From Chloroflexota bacterium (GTDB taxonomy: Bacteria > Chloroflexota > Limnocylindria > Limnocylindrales > CSP1-4): a DNA stretch of 44,461 nt. How positions within the stretch are numbered: position 1 is the stretch's first letter; each line of letters begins with the position of its first letter. Under the pieces are notes generated by a model. It was given only the letters and a program-made list of their open reading frames with translations, searched no databases and was not told the origin of the DNA. The stretch is from positions 1 through 44,461 of the forward strand of contig SCUO01000022.1 of NCBI GenBank assembly GCA_004297395.1, in the 5' to 3' direction. Positions 7,136-16,282 of the stretch are shown piece after piece. The translations under genes and the position numbers were made by a program.

Positions 7136-9841
7136 GTGATCCGCCTCGGCTTCGGACTCGCGGCGAACGCGGTCGCCTTCTACCTCGTCGCGAGACTCGT
7201 CCCCGGGGTCACCCTCCAGGCCGGCCACTCGCTGCCGCGGATGGCTGCGATCCTGCTCCTCGCCGGCCTCGTCGGAGTCGCCGGGCCCCAGCTTGCCCGA
7301 CGCTGGCGGAGCGGGCGACCCGAACGGATCCGCGCCACTGTCCTCCCGCTCGCCCTCGGCGAGGTGGTGCTGCTCCTGGGCCTCCTCGTGGTGGCGCCCC
7401 TCATCGGCGTGCGCTTCGGGCTCGGGGGGCTCCCGCCGGCGCCCGACGGGCCGACCCTGGTGACAACCGCCATCGCTGCCCTGGTCCTTGTGGCTGCCGC
7501 GCTCGGGATCGACGTGACCGGAGGTCGCCTCGACGACTGGCTCCGCGTCAGCGCCCGGTCCGAGCTCGCCGCGGCGGACCGGCGGCGCCTCGCCGTCTAT
7601 GGCCTGTTCTTCCTGTCCGGGGCGGCGGGCCTCATCTACGAGGTGGTCTGGGCACGCCAGCTCGTCCTCGTCTTCGGGAACACGACCCAGGCGGTCTCCG
7701 CCATCCTGACCGGCTACTTCGGCGGCCTCGCCATCGGGAGCGTCGTGGGAGGCCGCGTCGCCGACCGGGTTCGGCGGCCGCTCCGGGTCTACGGGCTGCT
7801 GGAGCTCGCGCTCGTCGCGGTCGTGGTCGTCACGCCATTCCTGTTCCGCGGCCTCCACGAGGTCTACCGCTCGAGCTACGGTGGGCTCCAGGACGATCCG
7901 GCGTCCCTGGCCCTCCTGCGCTATGGCCTGGCGCTCCTGGCACTCGCGCCCGCCACGGTGCTGATGGGCGCGACACTGCCGACCCTCTCCCGCCACCTGG
8001 CGCGGCGCCGCGATGAGCTTGGGGCCGCCTTCGGACGGCTGTACGCGGTCAACACGATCGGGGCCATCGGCGGCACGCTCGTGGCCGGCTTCGTCCTCAT
8101 CGAGCTCGTCGGCCTGACGGGAGCCCTGCTCGTCGGGGCGACCGGCTCGGCGGTGGCCGGCGCTGCGGCGATCCTCCTCGATCGTGGACGGACGGCAGAT
8201 GGCGTCGGGAGCTCCCTGCCGGCGCGTGATTCCGAGCGCCCGCCAGTCCCGGCCCGGTCCCTGGCGCTCGCACTCGCGTTCGTCTCCGGCCTGACGTCCC
8301 TCGGCTACCAGCTCCTCTGGACCAGGCTGCTGGCGTCGGGTTCCGGGAACACGACCTACGTCTTCACGGCGATCCTCGCCGTGTTCCTCGTCGGCATTGC
8401 CGTCGGCGCCGCGATCATCTCGCGGCGAATGGGCCGCCTCGGGTCAGCCGTGATGATCCTCGGCGCGATGCAGCTCGCCATCGCCGCGATCGTCCTGTCC
8501 GGGCTCACGATCCTGTCCGGCTTCATCGCCGACGTGCCGTTCATCGCCCGGGTCCTGCTCGTGGTGCTGCCCGCGACCCTTGCACTCGGCATCTCCCTGC
8601 CCCTTGCCGCAACCCTCGTCAGCTCCGAGGACGAAGACATCGGCCGGGACGCCGGGCAGCTGCTCGGCGCGAACACGCTCGGCGCGATCGGGGGCACGTT
8701 CGTCGTCCCGTTCGCGTTGATCCCCGCGATCGGCTCGGTGCGCGCGATCGTCGTCCTGGCCGCCGTCAACATCGCCTTCGGCCTTGTCCTCCTGGCCCGG
8801 GCATCGGACGCCGCGCTCGGACGTCGTCGGGCAACCTCGGCCGGCGGCCTGGTCCTCGCGGTGGCAGCGGCCGTGGCGCTCGTCGTGCCCAACCCGCTAG
8901 TCCTGGATCCCGGGGCGACCCGCCTCGAGCGCGAGGGGACGCTGCTCGCCGCGGCCGAGGACGAGATCGCTGCGGTCCAGGCAGGCGGGGCGCCGCGGAG
9001 TCGCCGCCTGCTCGTCGGGGGGACCGGGATGACACGCCTGACGGTGGACGCGAAGTTGATGGCGTACCTGCCGATCATCACCCGGCCGGATTCCGACCGG
9101 CTGCTCGTCATCGCCTTCGGGATGGGTTCCACGTATCGAGCCGGCCTGATCGCGGGCCTCGAGGTGGATGGCGTCGAGCTCGTGCCAAGCGTGCTCGAGA
9201 TGTTCCACTTCTTCTACCCAGACGCAGACACCGTGCTCGCCAATCCGAACGGCGAGCTGTTCGTCACGGACGGGCGGAACTTCGTCGAGCTGAGCGACCG
9301 GACCTACGACCTCATCGCCGTCGATCCACCGCCGCCGATCGAAAGCTCCGGAACGTCCGTCCTCTACTCGCGGGAGTTCTACGCCGCCTCGTCACACCGG
9401 CTCCGGGCGGGTGGCGTGATGATGGAGTGGATGCCGTACGGCCAGTCGGTCGACGAGTTCCGTGCGCATGTCCGGACCTTCGCAGACGTGTTCCCGCACG
9501 TCGTCATCGCCTTCGGCCCGACCGGCAGCGGTGTCTACATGCTCGGCTCCGAAGCGCCGATCACCATCGATCACGACGCCGTCCGAGCCGTCCTCGCCCG
9601 CGACGGCGTGCTCGCCGATCTCGTCGACACGCTGAACTCCCCTGTCTCGACGCTCGACGCATGGGCGGAGATCGTGGACGGCCTGACCTGGATCGGGGGA
9701 GAGGCAGTGGCAGCGTTTGCCGGTGACGCGCCGATCATCGTCGACGACCGGCCGGCGACTGAGTATTTCCTCCTTCGCCGGCTGCTGGGTCCTGGATCGC
9801 CGCCGATGAACGAGGCCAACCTCCGCGCCGCCACACCCTGA
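7136..9841 (+). CDS. Large membrane protein with spermidine-synthase-like C-terminal domain
   Basis: A 901-residue protein that begins with GTG at 7136. Residues 1-125 hold about four hydrophobic segments. Residues 150-590 hold a second multi-spanning part that resembles the fused MFS/spermidine synthase proteins: it opens with LAVYGLFFLSGAAGLIYEVV, contains FGNTTQAVSAILTGYFGGLA, and repeats a similar pattern near residue 380 (LGYQLLWTRLLASGSGNTTY). Residues about 600-880 resemble a class I methyltransferase-like fold of aminopropyltransferases (RLLVIAFGMGSTYRAGL, VELVPSVLEMFHFFYPDAD, YDLIAVDPPPPIESSG). The usual GGGDG motif is FGMGS, and the catalytic Asp-Ser/Thr-x-Asp-Pro region reads VDPPPP, so classical spermidine synthesis is doubtful. 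Function of these fusions is not established; a role in transporting or modifying a small molecule at the membrane is a guess. Confidence 0.85.
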   Translation: MIRLGFGLAANAVAFYLVARLVPGVTLQAGHSLPRMAAILLLAGLVGVAGPQLARRWRSGRPERIRATVLPLALGEVVLLLGLLVVAPLIGVRFGLGGLPPAPDGPTLVTTAIAALVLVAAALGIDVTGGRLDDWLRVSARSELAAADRRRLAVYGLFFLSGAAGLIYEVVWARQLVLVFGNTTQAVSAILTGYFGGLAIGSVVGGRVADRVRRPLRVYGLLELALVAVVVVTPFLFRGLHEVYRSSYGGLQDDPASLALLRYGLALLALAPATVLMGATLPTLSRHLARRRDELGAAFGRLYAVNTIGAIGGTLVAGFVLIELVGLTGALLVGATGSAVAGAAAILLDRGRTADGVGSSLPARDSERPPVPARSLALALAFVSGLTSLGYQLLWTRLLASGSGNTTYVFTAILAVFLVGIAVGAAIISRRMGRLGSAVMILGAMQLAIAAIVLSGLTILSGFIADVPFIARVLLVVLPATLALGISLPLAATLVSSEDEDIGRDAGQLLGANTLGAIGGTFVVPFALIPAIGSVRAIVVLAAVNIAFGLVLLARASDAALGRRRATSAGGLVLAVAAAVALVVPNPLVLDPGATRLEREGTLLAAAEDEIAAVQAGGAPRSRRLLVGGTGMTRLTVDAKLMAYLPIITRPDSDRLLVIAFGMGSTYRAGLIAGLEVDGVELVPSVLEMFHFFYPDADTVLANPNGELFVTDGRNFVELSDRTYDLIAVDPPPPIESSGTSVLYSREFYAASSHRLRAGGVMMEWMPYGQSVDEFRAHVRTFADVFPHVVIAFGPTGSGVYMLGSEAPITIDHDAVRAVLARDGVLADLVDTLNSPVSTLDAWAEIVDGLTWIGGEAVAAFAGDAPIIVDDRPATEYFLLRRLLGPGSPPMNEANLRAATP

Positions 9842-9863
9842 GGAAATCGCCCAGCAGATCCCC

Positions 9864-10103
9864 TCTGCGATCGGCGGCTCAGCCGTCGTCAGCGCAAGGC
9901 GGAGCCGAGCACGCGAGCGAGTGCACTCGAACGTGCGTGCGCGAACGAGCGGAGGCGACAACGCGGCGCTGGCGGCGGATCCGGGTCTGCGATCGGCGGC
10001 TCAGCCATCGTCAGCGCAAGGCGGAGCCGAGCACGCGAGCGAGCGCACTCGAACGTGCGTGAGCGAACGAGCGGAGGCGACAACGCGGCGCTGGCGGCGG
10101 ATC
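9864..10103. repeat. Two tandem copies of a 122-bp repeat with palindromic core
   Basis: The block 9864-9981 is repeated at 9986-10103 with a period of 122 bp and only a few base differences. Inside each copy a palindrome is flanked by inverted arms: in copy 1 the 12-bp palindrome CGAGTGCACTCG is at 9918-9929, with GCACGC at 9909-9914 and GCGTGC at 9935-9940. In copy 2 the palindrome has one mismatch. The block fills the whole gap between the convergent ends of the membrane-protein gene and dnaE. Short ORFs in it merely repeat themselves and are not believable genes. It may be an intergenic repeat family or a two-sided terminator; there is no transposase. Confidence 0.85.
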
Positions 10104-10121
10104 AGCCGCCAGCCGACTGCG

Positions 10122-13100
10122 TCAGGCCAGGGACACCTGGGCGACGCCTTCACCCAGGCGGCGTTGCACCTCCGAGAGGAGGTCGGCGTCGTAGGCGACG
10201 GCCTGCTTCAGCTCCATCGGGAGCGCCGCCCCGCCGGGCGCCGGCACGTGGACGACGACCCGGGTCTCACCCGGCCGTTCCCGGACCAGCTGCCGGAACA
10301 GTTCCATCGCCTGGATGAGCTGCTCGACCGGCGCACCACCGAAGCGGACGTGGAGGACGCGGTCCGGGCCGGCCGTCTCGAGCGGCGTCGTCGTCGCGGC
10401 GGCGGCAGCCGCGACCCGCGTCCGCGCTTCGTCGGGCAGGGCCGGCTCATCGTCACGATCGGACGCCGCGGTGCCCCCCGCCGCCATCGGCGGCGCGTAC
10501 GTCGGTACCGGCTCGGCGGGGGCGATCCGCGGCAGCGCCGACGCGACCCCTGGACCGTCCGCCACCGCGTCCGCCCGGAGCGGCGAGACGTACGGCACGT
10601 CCGCCCGGCGCGTCGGCAGTCCGGGACCGGCGCCGCCGGCGCCGACGGTGGCCGCGCCTCCCGGTCCGACGCCGACCGGAACCCGGTGCGCCGGGCCGGC
10701 CCCATTCCCGGGCCCGTTCCCGTTTCCGTTCCCATGACGATCTCCGACGCGGTTGCCGGAGCCAGGCCCCGCGACGGCCGCAGGAGCGCCCGACTGCCCC
10801 GGTCCCACCGCCACTCCCGCCGGGCCCGGACCCACCGCGCCGCCCGGACCACCGACGAGGCCCCCCGCGAACCCAGCACCCGGACCACCCGGGCCGCCGG
10901 GACCGCGCCGCCGGAACGAACCCCGGTCGCCGGCCGCCACGTCCCGGGCGAACGCCTCGGCCCCGCGGGTGATCGCCTCATCCCAGGGCACCACCAGGTC
11001 GGCCAGGAGCGACACGTCCTCGCCGCGATGGTCGACCCGGCCGGCCACGAGCAGGATCGAGCCTTCGGCCCACGTGGGGCCGGTCTGCTCGTACAGCTTC
11101 GGGAAGACGACCACCTCGATCGAGCCCTGGAGGTCCTCGAGGGTCACGACGGCCATCGTCGCCCGGGCCCGGGTGACGACGGTCCGCGAACCGACCACGA
11201 TCCCGCCGATGACCAGCCGCTGGCCGTCGAGCGTCTCGTCGGACTTGAGGTCGCCGGAGTAGGCGGTCACGTAGTCCCCCACCCGGTCGGCGACCTCGCC
11301 CATCGGATGCTCGGACAGGTACAGGCCCAGGAGCTCCTTCTCCCAGCGCAGCCGCTCCCGGGTCGGCGCCTCGGGCGTCGACGGCAGCGGCCGCTCGAAC
11401 AGGGCGGCATCCTCCGCACCCATGTCGAACAGCGAGACCTGGCCGGTGACCCGGTCGTGCTGGGTCGCCTGGCCCGCGGCCACGGCCTCGTCGAGGCCCA
11501 GCAGCACCTGGGCGGGATGCCCGAAGGCGTTGAGGGCCCCGACCTTGGCCAGGGATTCGAGCACCTTCCGGTTGGTCAGCCGGAGGTCGATCCGGGTGCA
11601 GAAATCGGTCAGCGAGCGGAACGGGCCCTCGGCATCCCGGGCGGCGATGATCGATTCGATCGCTCCCTGGCCGACGTTCTTGACCGCCAGGAGCCCGAAC
11701 CGGATCGCCGCGCCCTCGACCGTGAACTCGAGCTGGCTGCGGTGGACGTCCGGCGGCCGGACCTCGATCCCGAGGCGGCGGCACTCCGCGACCGCCGCCG
11801 CGACCTTCTCCTCGGAGCTCCGGAACGCCGACAGGACCGAGGTCATGTACTCGACGGTGTAGTTCGCCTTGAGGTACGCCGTCTGGTAGGCGATGAGGCC
11901 GTAGCACGTGGCGTGCGCCTTGTTGAAGCCGTAGCGCTCGAACGGTTCGAAGGCCTTGAAGACGGCGTCGATCGTCTGGGGCGGGACCCCGCGTTCCGCT
12001 GCCTGGGAGACGAACTTCTCCTTCTGGGCCCGCAGGACCGATGACTTCTTCTTCCGGATCGCGTAGCCGAGCGTGTCCGCCTCGGGGCCGGTGAAGCCGC
12101 CCAGCGCGATCGCGGCGGCCATGATGTCCTCCTGGTAGACGAAGATCCCGTAGGTCCGGGCGAGGAACGGCTCCAGGAGCGGGTGGAGGTACGTGACCGC
12201 CTCCTGGCCGTGCTTGCGCCGGATGTAGGCCGGGATGTTCTCCATCGGCCCGGGCCGGTACAGGGCGACCATCGCGGCGAGGTCGAAGACGGACGTCGGG
12301 CGGAGGTCGCGGACGTACCGCCGCATGCCCGCCGACTCGAGCTGGAAGATGCCGGTCGTCTCGCCCGAGGCGAGGAGCTCGAACGTCGAGGCATCGTCCA
12401 GGGGAATCCGATCGAGGTCGATGTCGATGCCCCGGTGGGCCTTCACCTGGTCCACGGCATTCTTGAGGATCGTCAGGTTGGAGAGGCCCAGGAAGTCGAA
12501 CTTCAGGAGCCCCAGGGCCTCGATCGCGTGCATCTCGTACTGGGTCATCAGCGAATCCGAGTTCGTCGCCTTCTGGAGGGGCATGAGCTCGGTCAGCGGC
12601 TCGCGGCTGATGACGACGCCGGCGGCATGGGTGGATGCATTCCGGGCGACGCCCTCGAGCTGGCGGGCGAAGTCGAGGACCCGCTTCACGCCATCGTCGG
12701 CGTCGTGCAGCTCGCGCAGCGCGGGGCTGATCTCGAGGGCCTCCTCGAGCCGGATCCCGAGCTGGTTCGGGACGGCCTTGGCGATCCGGTCGACATCACC
12801 GTAGCTGTGACCGAGCACCCGGCCGACGTCGCGGATGGCGGCCCGGGCCAGCATCGTGCCGAAGGTGATGATCTGGGCGACGTGGTCCTGGCCGTACTTG
12901 CGCGAGACGTAGTTGATGACCTCGTCCCGGCGGTCATCCTGGAAGTCGACGTCGATGTCCGGCATCGTCACCCGGTCGGGGTTCAGGAAGCGCTCGAACG
13001 GCAGGTCGTAGGCGATCGGATCGACCGGCGTGATGCCGAGCGTGTAGGTCACGATCGAGCCCGGGGCGCTGCCCCGGCAGGTCGTCTGGATGCCCTGCTC

Positions 13101-14156
13101 ACGGGCGAACCGGATGAAGTCGGCGACGATCAGGAAGTAGCCCGCGTAGCCCATCGAGATGATGACCCCGAGCTCGTACTCGAGGCGCTCCTTGAGGGCG
13201 GCGGTGGGCTCCCCGTAGCGCCAGGCCAGGCCACGCTCGCACTCGGCCCGGAGCCAGCTCTCGGGTGTCTCCCCGTCGGGCACCGGGAAGTGCGGGATCC
13301 GGAGCTGACCGAGGGGCAGGTGGACGTCGCACATCTCGGCGATCCGGCGGGTGTTCAGCAGGGCGTCGCGCTGGTCCGGGAACAGGGCCGCCATCTCGGC
13401 CGCCGACTTCAGGTAGAAGCCGTCGGACTCGAACTTCATCCGACCCGGGGTATCGAGGTTGTTGCCGGTCCCGATGCACAACAGCACGTCCTGGGCCGGG
13501 GCCTGGCGGCGGTGGACGTAGTGCAGATCGTTGGTCACGACGAGGGGCAGCCCGACCTCCGGGGCGAGCCGCAGGAGCTGCTCGTTCAACCGGCGCTGCT
13601 CGGCCAGGCCGTGGTCCTGGAGCTCGAGGAAGAAGCGGTCCGGCCCGAGGATATCGCGGTAGCTGCCGGCCACGCTCCGGGCCAGGTCCCAGTCCTCGAC
13701 CTCGAGGGCCCGGGCAACCTCGCCGTTCAGGCAGGCCGACAGCCCGATCAGGCCCTCGCTGTAGCGGGCGAGGTGCTCGCGATCGATCCGCGGCTTGTAG
13801 TAGTAGCCGTCGATATGGGCATCGGTGATCAGCCGGCATAGGTTGCGGTAGCCGACGAGGTCGGACGCCAGGAGGACGAGGTGGAAGGGCTGGGCGTCGG
13901 CCTTGCCCTCCTTGTCGGTCATCGACCGGCGGGCGACGTACGTCTCGACACCGATGATCGGCCGGATACCCTTGTTCCGCGCGGCCTGGTGGAACGCGAC
14001 CGCGCCGTACAGGGCGCCGTGGTCGGTCAGGGCCAGGCTGTCGAAGCCCTGGGCACCGGCCTCGTCGACCATGTCCGTGATCCGCCCCAGGCCGTCCAGG
14101 AGGCTGAACTCTGAATGGCTGTGGAGGTGGACGAAGTCGTTCGCGGCGATGGTCAT
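10122..14156 (-). CDS. dnaE: DNA polymerase III alpha subunit
   Basis: A 1344-residue replicative polymerase, longer than the roughly 1160 residues of E. coli DnaE. The N-terminal PHP domain shows [15 protein letters not shown]. The palm has [16 protein letters not shown] (near residue 400, two catalytic Asp) and [14 protein letters not shown] (near 553, third Asp). An internal clamp-binding motif GQVSLF lies near residue 907. An OB-fold domain follows ([20 protein letters not shown], about 975-1060). From about 1080 to 1260 there is a low-complexity Gly/Pro/Ala linker with a short Gly-Asn repeat, then a conserved-looking C-terminal domain of about 75 residues ([20 protein letters not shown]). 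The ATG at 14156 overlaps the stop of a P450 remnant in an ATGA arrangement. Downstream is the 122-bp repeat. Confidence 0.97.
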   Translation of the reverse strand: MTIAANDFVHLHSHSEFSLLDGLGRITDMVDEAGAQGFDSLALTDHGALYGAVAFHQAARNKGIRPIIGVETYVARRSMTDKEGKADAQPFHLVLLASDLVGYRNLCRLITDAHIDGYYYKPRIDREHLARYSEGLIGLSACLNGEVARALEVEDWDLARSVAGSYRDILGPDRFFLELQDHGLAEQRRLNEQLLRLAPEVGLPLVVTNDLHYVHRRQAPAQDVLLCIGTGNNLDTPGRMKFESDGFYLKSAAEMAALFPDQRDALLNTRRIAEMCDVHLPLGQLRIPHFPVPDGETPESWLRAECERGLAWRYGEPTAALKERLEYELGVIISMGYAGYFLIVADFIRFAREQGIQTTCRGSAPGSIVTYTLGITPVDPIAYDLPFERFLNPDRVTMPDIDVDFQDDRRDEVINYVSRKYGQDHVAQIITFGTMLARAAIRDVGRVLGHSYGDVDRIAKAVPNQLGIRLEEALEISPALRELHDADDGVKRVLDFARQLEGVARNASTHAAGVVISREPLTELMPLQKATNSDSLMTQYEMHAIEALGLLKFDFLGLSNLTILKNAVDQVKAHRGIDIDLDRIPLDDASTFELLASGETTGIFQLESAGMRRYVRDLRPTSVFDLAAMVALYRPGPMENIPAYIRRKHGQEAVTYLHPLLEPFLARTYGIFVYQEDIMAAAIALGGFTGPEADTLGYAIRKKKSSVLRAQKEKFVSQAAERGVPPQTIDAVFKAFEPFERYGFNKAHATCYGLIAYQTAYLKANYTVEYMTSVLSAFRSSEEKVAAAVAECRRLGIEVRPPDVHRSQLEFTVEGAAIRFGLLAVKNVGQGAIESIIAARDAEGPFRSLTDFCTRIDLRLTNRKVLESLAKVGALNAFGHPAQVLLGLDEAVAAGQATQHDRVTGQVSLFDMGAEDAALFERPLPSTPEAPTRERLRWEKELLGLYLSEHPMGEVADRVGDYVTAYSGDLKSDETLDGQRLVIGGIVVGSRTVVTRARATMAVVTLEDLQGSIEVVVFPKLYEQTGPTWAEGSILLVAGRVDHRGEDVSLLADLVVPWDEAITRGAEAFARDVAAGDRGSFRRRGPGGPGGPGAGFAGGLVGGPGGAVGPGPAGVAVGPGQSGAPAAVAGPGSGNRVGDRHGNGNGNGPGNGAGPAHRVPVGVGPGGAATVGAGGAGPGLPTRRADVPYVSPLRADAVADGPGVASALPRIAPAEPVPTYAPPMAAGGTAASDRDDEPALPDEARTRVAAAAAATTTPLETAGPDRVLHVRFGGAPVEQLIQAMELFRQLVRERPGETRVVVHVPAPGGAALPMELKQAVAYDADLLSEVQRRLGEGVAQVSLA

Positions 14157-14485
14157 CGGGAGGCCAATGGTAGCCCGGCGGACCGTCCCGGGCAGGCGGC
14201 CCCCGGCGCGGGCTCGGCGTCCCCGGCCTGGGAGCCCGCGAGGATCGGCAGGGTCTCGAAGCGGTCCGGGATCGCCGCGACGTCGATCTCCTGGACAATC
14301 ATCCGGGCGCCCGGCCCGAGATGCCAGTCAGGCACCGCCGCCAGGAGCGCCTCGAGGAACACGCGGGCCTCGAGGCGGGCCAGCCCGAGGCCGATGCAGG
14401 TGTGCGGCCCGGCGCCGAACCCGACGTGCGGGTTGGGCCGGCAATCGAGTCGGAGCTGGCCGGCCTCGGCGTGACGGGCCGCCGG
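14153..14485 (-). pseudogene. Cytochrome P450 C-terminal remnant
   Basis: About 110 codons in one frame encode the heme-binding end of a cytochrome P450. The signature [10 protein letters not shown] (Cys ligand encoded at about 14396-14398) is perfect and is preceded by [12 protein letters not shown] and followed by [20 protein letters not shown], as in bacterial P450s. The rest of the enzyme (about 300 residues, including the I-helix and the Glu-x-x-Arg motif) is missing. Upstream the frame runs into the end of the SGNH hydrolase gene, which is read in a different frame. No start codon with a ribosome site is evident at the break. The stop overlaps the dnaE start as ATGA, so the original gene probably lay directly upstream of dnaE and lost its 5' part. 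Confidence 0.85.
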
Positions 14486-14489
14486 GCGG

Positions 14490-15176
14490 TCAGCGGCCGA
14501 GGAGCGAACCGACCGCCGGCGCGATCCGCTCCACCCAGGTCGCGTACTGGGCGCCGCTCGGGTGGAGCCCGTCGCGGGCGACGAGCGCCCTGTCGGTCGC
14601 CGCTCGCAGCGACAGGTCGTGGATGTCGACGACGACGATCCCGCGGGCCTCGGCCGCCCCGGCGAGGACCGCGTTGAAGGCCCGGATCCCGGCTGCCTGC
14701 TCGGCCGGGTCGCCATAGTCGGCGCCGGCCGGCGTCACGGTGTAGTCGGGCGTGGTGACGACGATGACCCGGTCCGCCCCGACCCTCCCCGCGAGCGCGT
14801 CCAGGATGACCCCGACGTTGCGCCGGTAGGTCGCTTCGGGGACGCCCCGGACGATGTCGTTGACGCCGATGAGCAGGGTCACGAAGTCGGGCTCGTGCGC
14901 CTCGAGGGCGGGCAGCTCGACGGCGAGGGCATCGGCCGAGGTGAAGCCGTTCACGGCCAGGTTGGCGACGAGCTCCAGGGTCGGTGGCTCCGCGCCGAGC
15001 ATCGCGACGAGCTGGTCCGGCCAGCGCTCGGCGATCCTGACCGACGTCCCGATCGTGTACGAATCGCCGAGGGCGACGTAGCGAAGGGTGCGGGTCACGG
15101 CCGTGCCGTCCGGACTCGGCGTCACTGCTGGACCGCCGCTGCTGGGCGACGGAGCGCCGGGGCCGCAGGCCGCCAC
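14490..15176 (-). CDS. SGNH/GDSL-family hydrolase, probable lipoprotein
   Basis: A 228-residue ORF with the serine-hydrolase blocks of the SGNH family: [11 protein letters not shown] (block I, nucleophile Ser), [10 protein letters not shown] (block II Gly/Asn area), [11 protein letters not shown] (block III, Asn) and [11 protein letters not shown] (block V, Asp and His). Members cleave ester bonds in lipids or carbohydrate acyl groups. The nearest in-frame start, GTG at 15176, falls just before AACGPG. Reading further upstream in the same frame gives [10 protein letters not shown], an obvious lipoprotein signal and lipobox, but no ATG, GTG or TTG precedes it nearby. The true start is therefore unresolved. 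The gene follows the nucleoside hydrolase gene by about 58 bp (less if the start is upstream) and may be part of that operon. Confidence 0.85.
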   Translation of the reverse strand: MAACGPGAPSPSSGGPAVTPSPDGTAVTRTLRYVALGDSYTIGTSVRIAERWPDQLVAMLGAEPPTLELVANLAVNGFTSADALAVELPALEAHEPDFVTLLIGVNDIVRGVPEATYRRNVGVILDALAGRVGADRVIVVTTPDYTVTPAGADYGDPAEQAAGIRAFNAVLAGAAEARGIVVVDIHDLSLRAATDRALVARDGLHPSGAQYATWVERIAPAVGSLLGR

Positions 15177-15234
15177 AACCAGGACCAGGACGGCCGGACC
15201 GGCGCCACTCGCGAGCCGCCCCGTGACCCGGGTC

Positions 15235-16275
15235 CTAGGGCAACCGCCCGAAGGCGTCGACGAGGACGTCCTCGAACCGCTCCCGCTCGACCCGGATGCC
15301 GACGTCCGCGTTCGGCTCGAGGCCGTGGCGCTGCATCCTGCGGGCCAGGCCCTCGCAGACGGTCCGGCCGCGGCCCAGGCCGTCGGTCGCGTCGACCCGG
15401 ACGTTGTAGCGGGCCACCCCGACGAGATCGTCGATCGCGAGGTGGGCGACCGCCACCGCGTCGTGGATCGCGGTCGTCGTCCCGCCGTACCACTGGCCCA
15501 CCCGGTCGAGGGCGAACTCGACGAGCTCGGTGGCGATGGCGCCCGAGGCGGTGCCGGTCGCCCGGAGGCGCGCGGCCGCGGCCGCGTCGAGCGTGGCCTG
15601 GTGGGTGACGTCGAGGCCCATCATCGTGATCGGGATCCCCGAACGGAAGACGATGTCCGCCGCCTCCGGATCGGCGTAGATGTTGAACTCGGCGGAGATC
15701 GTCACGTTTCCCTCCCCGATCGAGCCGCCCATGATCGAGAGGTGGGCGATGCGCTCGGCCAGTCCCGGATGAAGGCGCAGGAGGAGGGCGATGTTCGTCA
15801 GCGGACCGATCGGCGCGATGACGACCGGCTCAGTGGTCTCGCGGAGGATCCGGGCGATGAGGGCCACCGCACCTTCCGGCCGGGGCGAGGCCGGCGAAGG
15901 CGGCAGGACACTTCGGCCGATCCCGCCCTCGCCGTGGATCGCGGTCGCCCGCACGACCGCACCCGTGAGGGGCCCCTCCGCCCCCTCCGCGACGGGGACG
16001 TCGGCCCGGCCGAAGGCGTGCAGCAGGCGCAGCGCGTTCTCGGTGCAGTGACGGACGTCGGCGTTGCCGCCGACCGTGGTAACGGCCAGGAGCTCGAGCT
16101 CGGGGCGGGCGATCGCCAGGCCGATGGCCAGGGCGTCGTCGAGGCCCGGGTCGCTGTCGATGATGAGCGGCAGCGGCCTGGCCGCCGTACCGACCGGCGC
16201 CGAGCGCGGCACGGCCGGGGCCGGGAAGAACGTGGGGCTGGCGACGACCTGGGGGCCCTCGGTCCCGAGCGACAC
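15235..16275 (-). CDS. Inosine/uridine-preferring nucleoside hydrolase
   Basis: An IU-NH family enzyme, which hydrolyses ribonucleosides to base and ribose. With the GTG start at 16275 it has 346 residues. The calcium-binding motif DSDPGLDDALAIG is at about 40-52 (Asp40, Asp42, Asp46, Asp47). Other family blocks are VGGNADVRHCTENALRLL, SIMGGSIGEGNVT, EFNIYADPEAADIVF and near the C-terminus TTTAIHDAVAVAHL, which provides the last Asp of the metal site. A longer reading frame to 16323 exists but would overlap the permease gene by about 40 bases and adds a poorly conserved leader, so I prefer 16275. It directly follows the two permease genes of the BMP-type importer, which fits salvage of imported nucleosides. 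Confidence 0.92.
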   Translation of the reverse strand: MSLGTEGPQVVASPTFFPAPAVPRSAPVGTAARPLPLIIDSDPGLDDALAIGLAIARPELELLAVTTVGGNADVRHCTENALRLLHAFGRADVPVAEGAEGPLTGAVVRATAIHGEGGIGRSVLPPSPASPRPEGAVALIARILRETTEPVVIAPIGPLTNIALLLRLHPGLAERIAHLSIMGGSIGEGNVTISAEFNIYADPEAADIVFRSGIPITMMGLDVTHQATLDAAAAARLRATGTASGAIATELVEFALDRVGQWYGGTTTAIHDAVAVAHLAIDDLVGVARYNVRVDATDGLGRGRTVCEGLARRMQRHGLEPNADVGIRVERERFEDVLVDAFGRLP

Positions 16276-16282
16276 GAACCGA

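Noticed and set aside
9392-10083. Two short minus-strand ORFs with nearly the same N-terminus
   Set aside because: The likeness comes only from the 122-bp DNA duplication; neither has domain signs or a good ribosome site.
14486-14716. Upstream half of the frame that contains the P450 tail as a real N-terminus
   Set aside because: That part is the antisense-frame shadow of the SGNH hydrolase gene, read in another frame, and has no P450 features.
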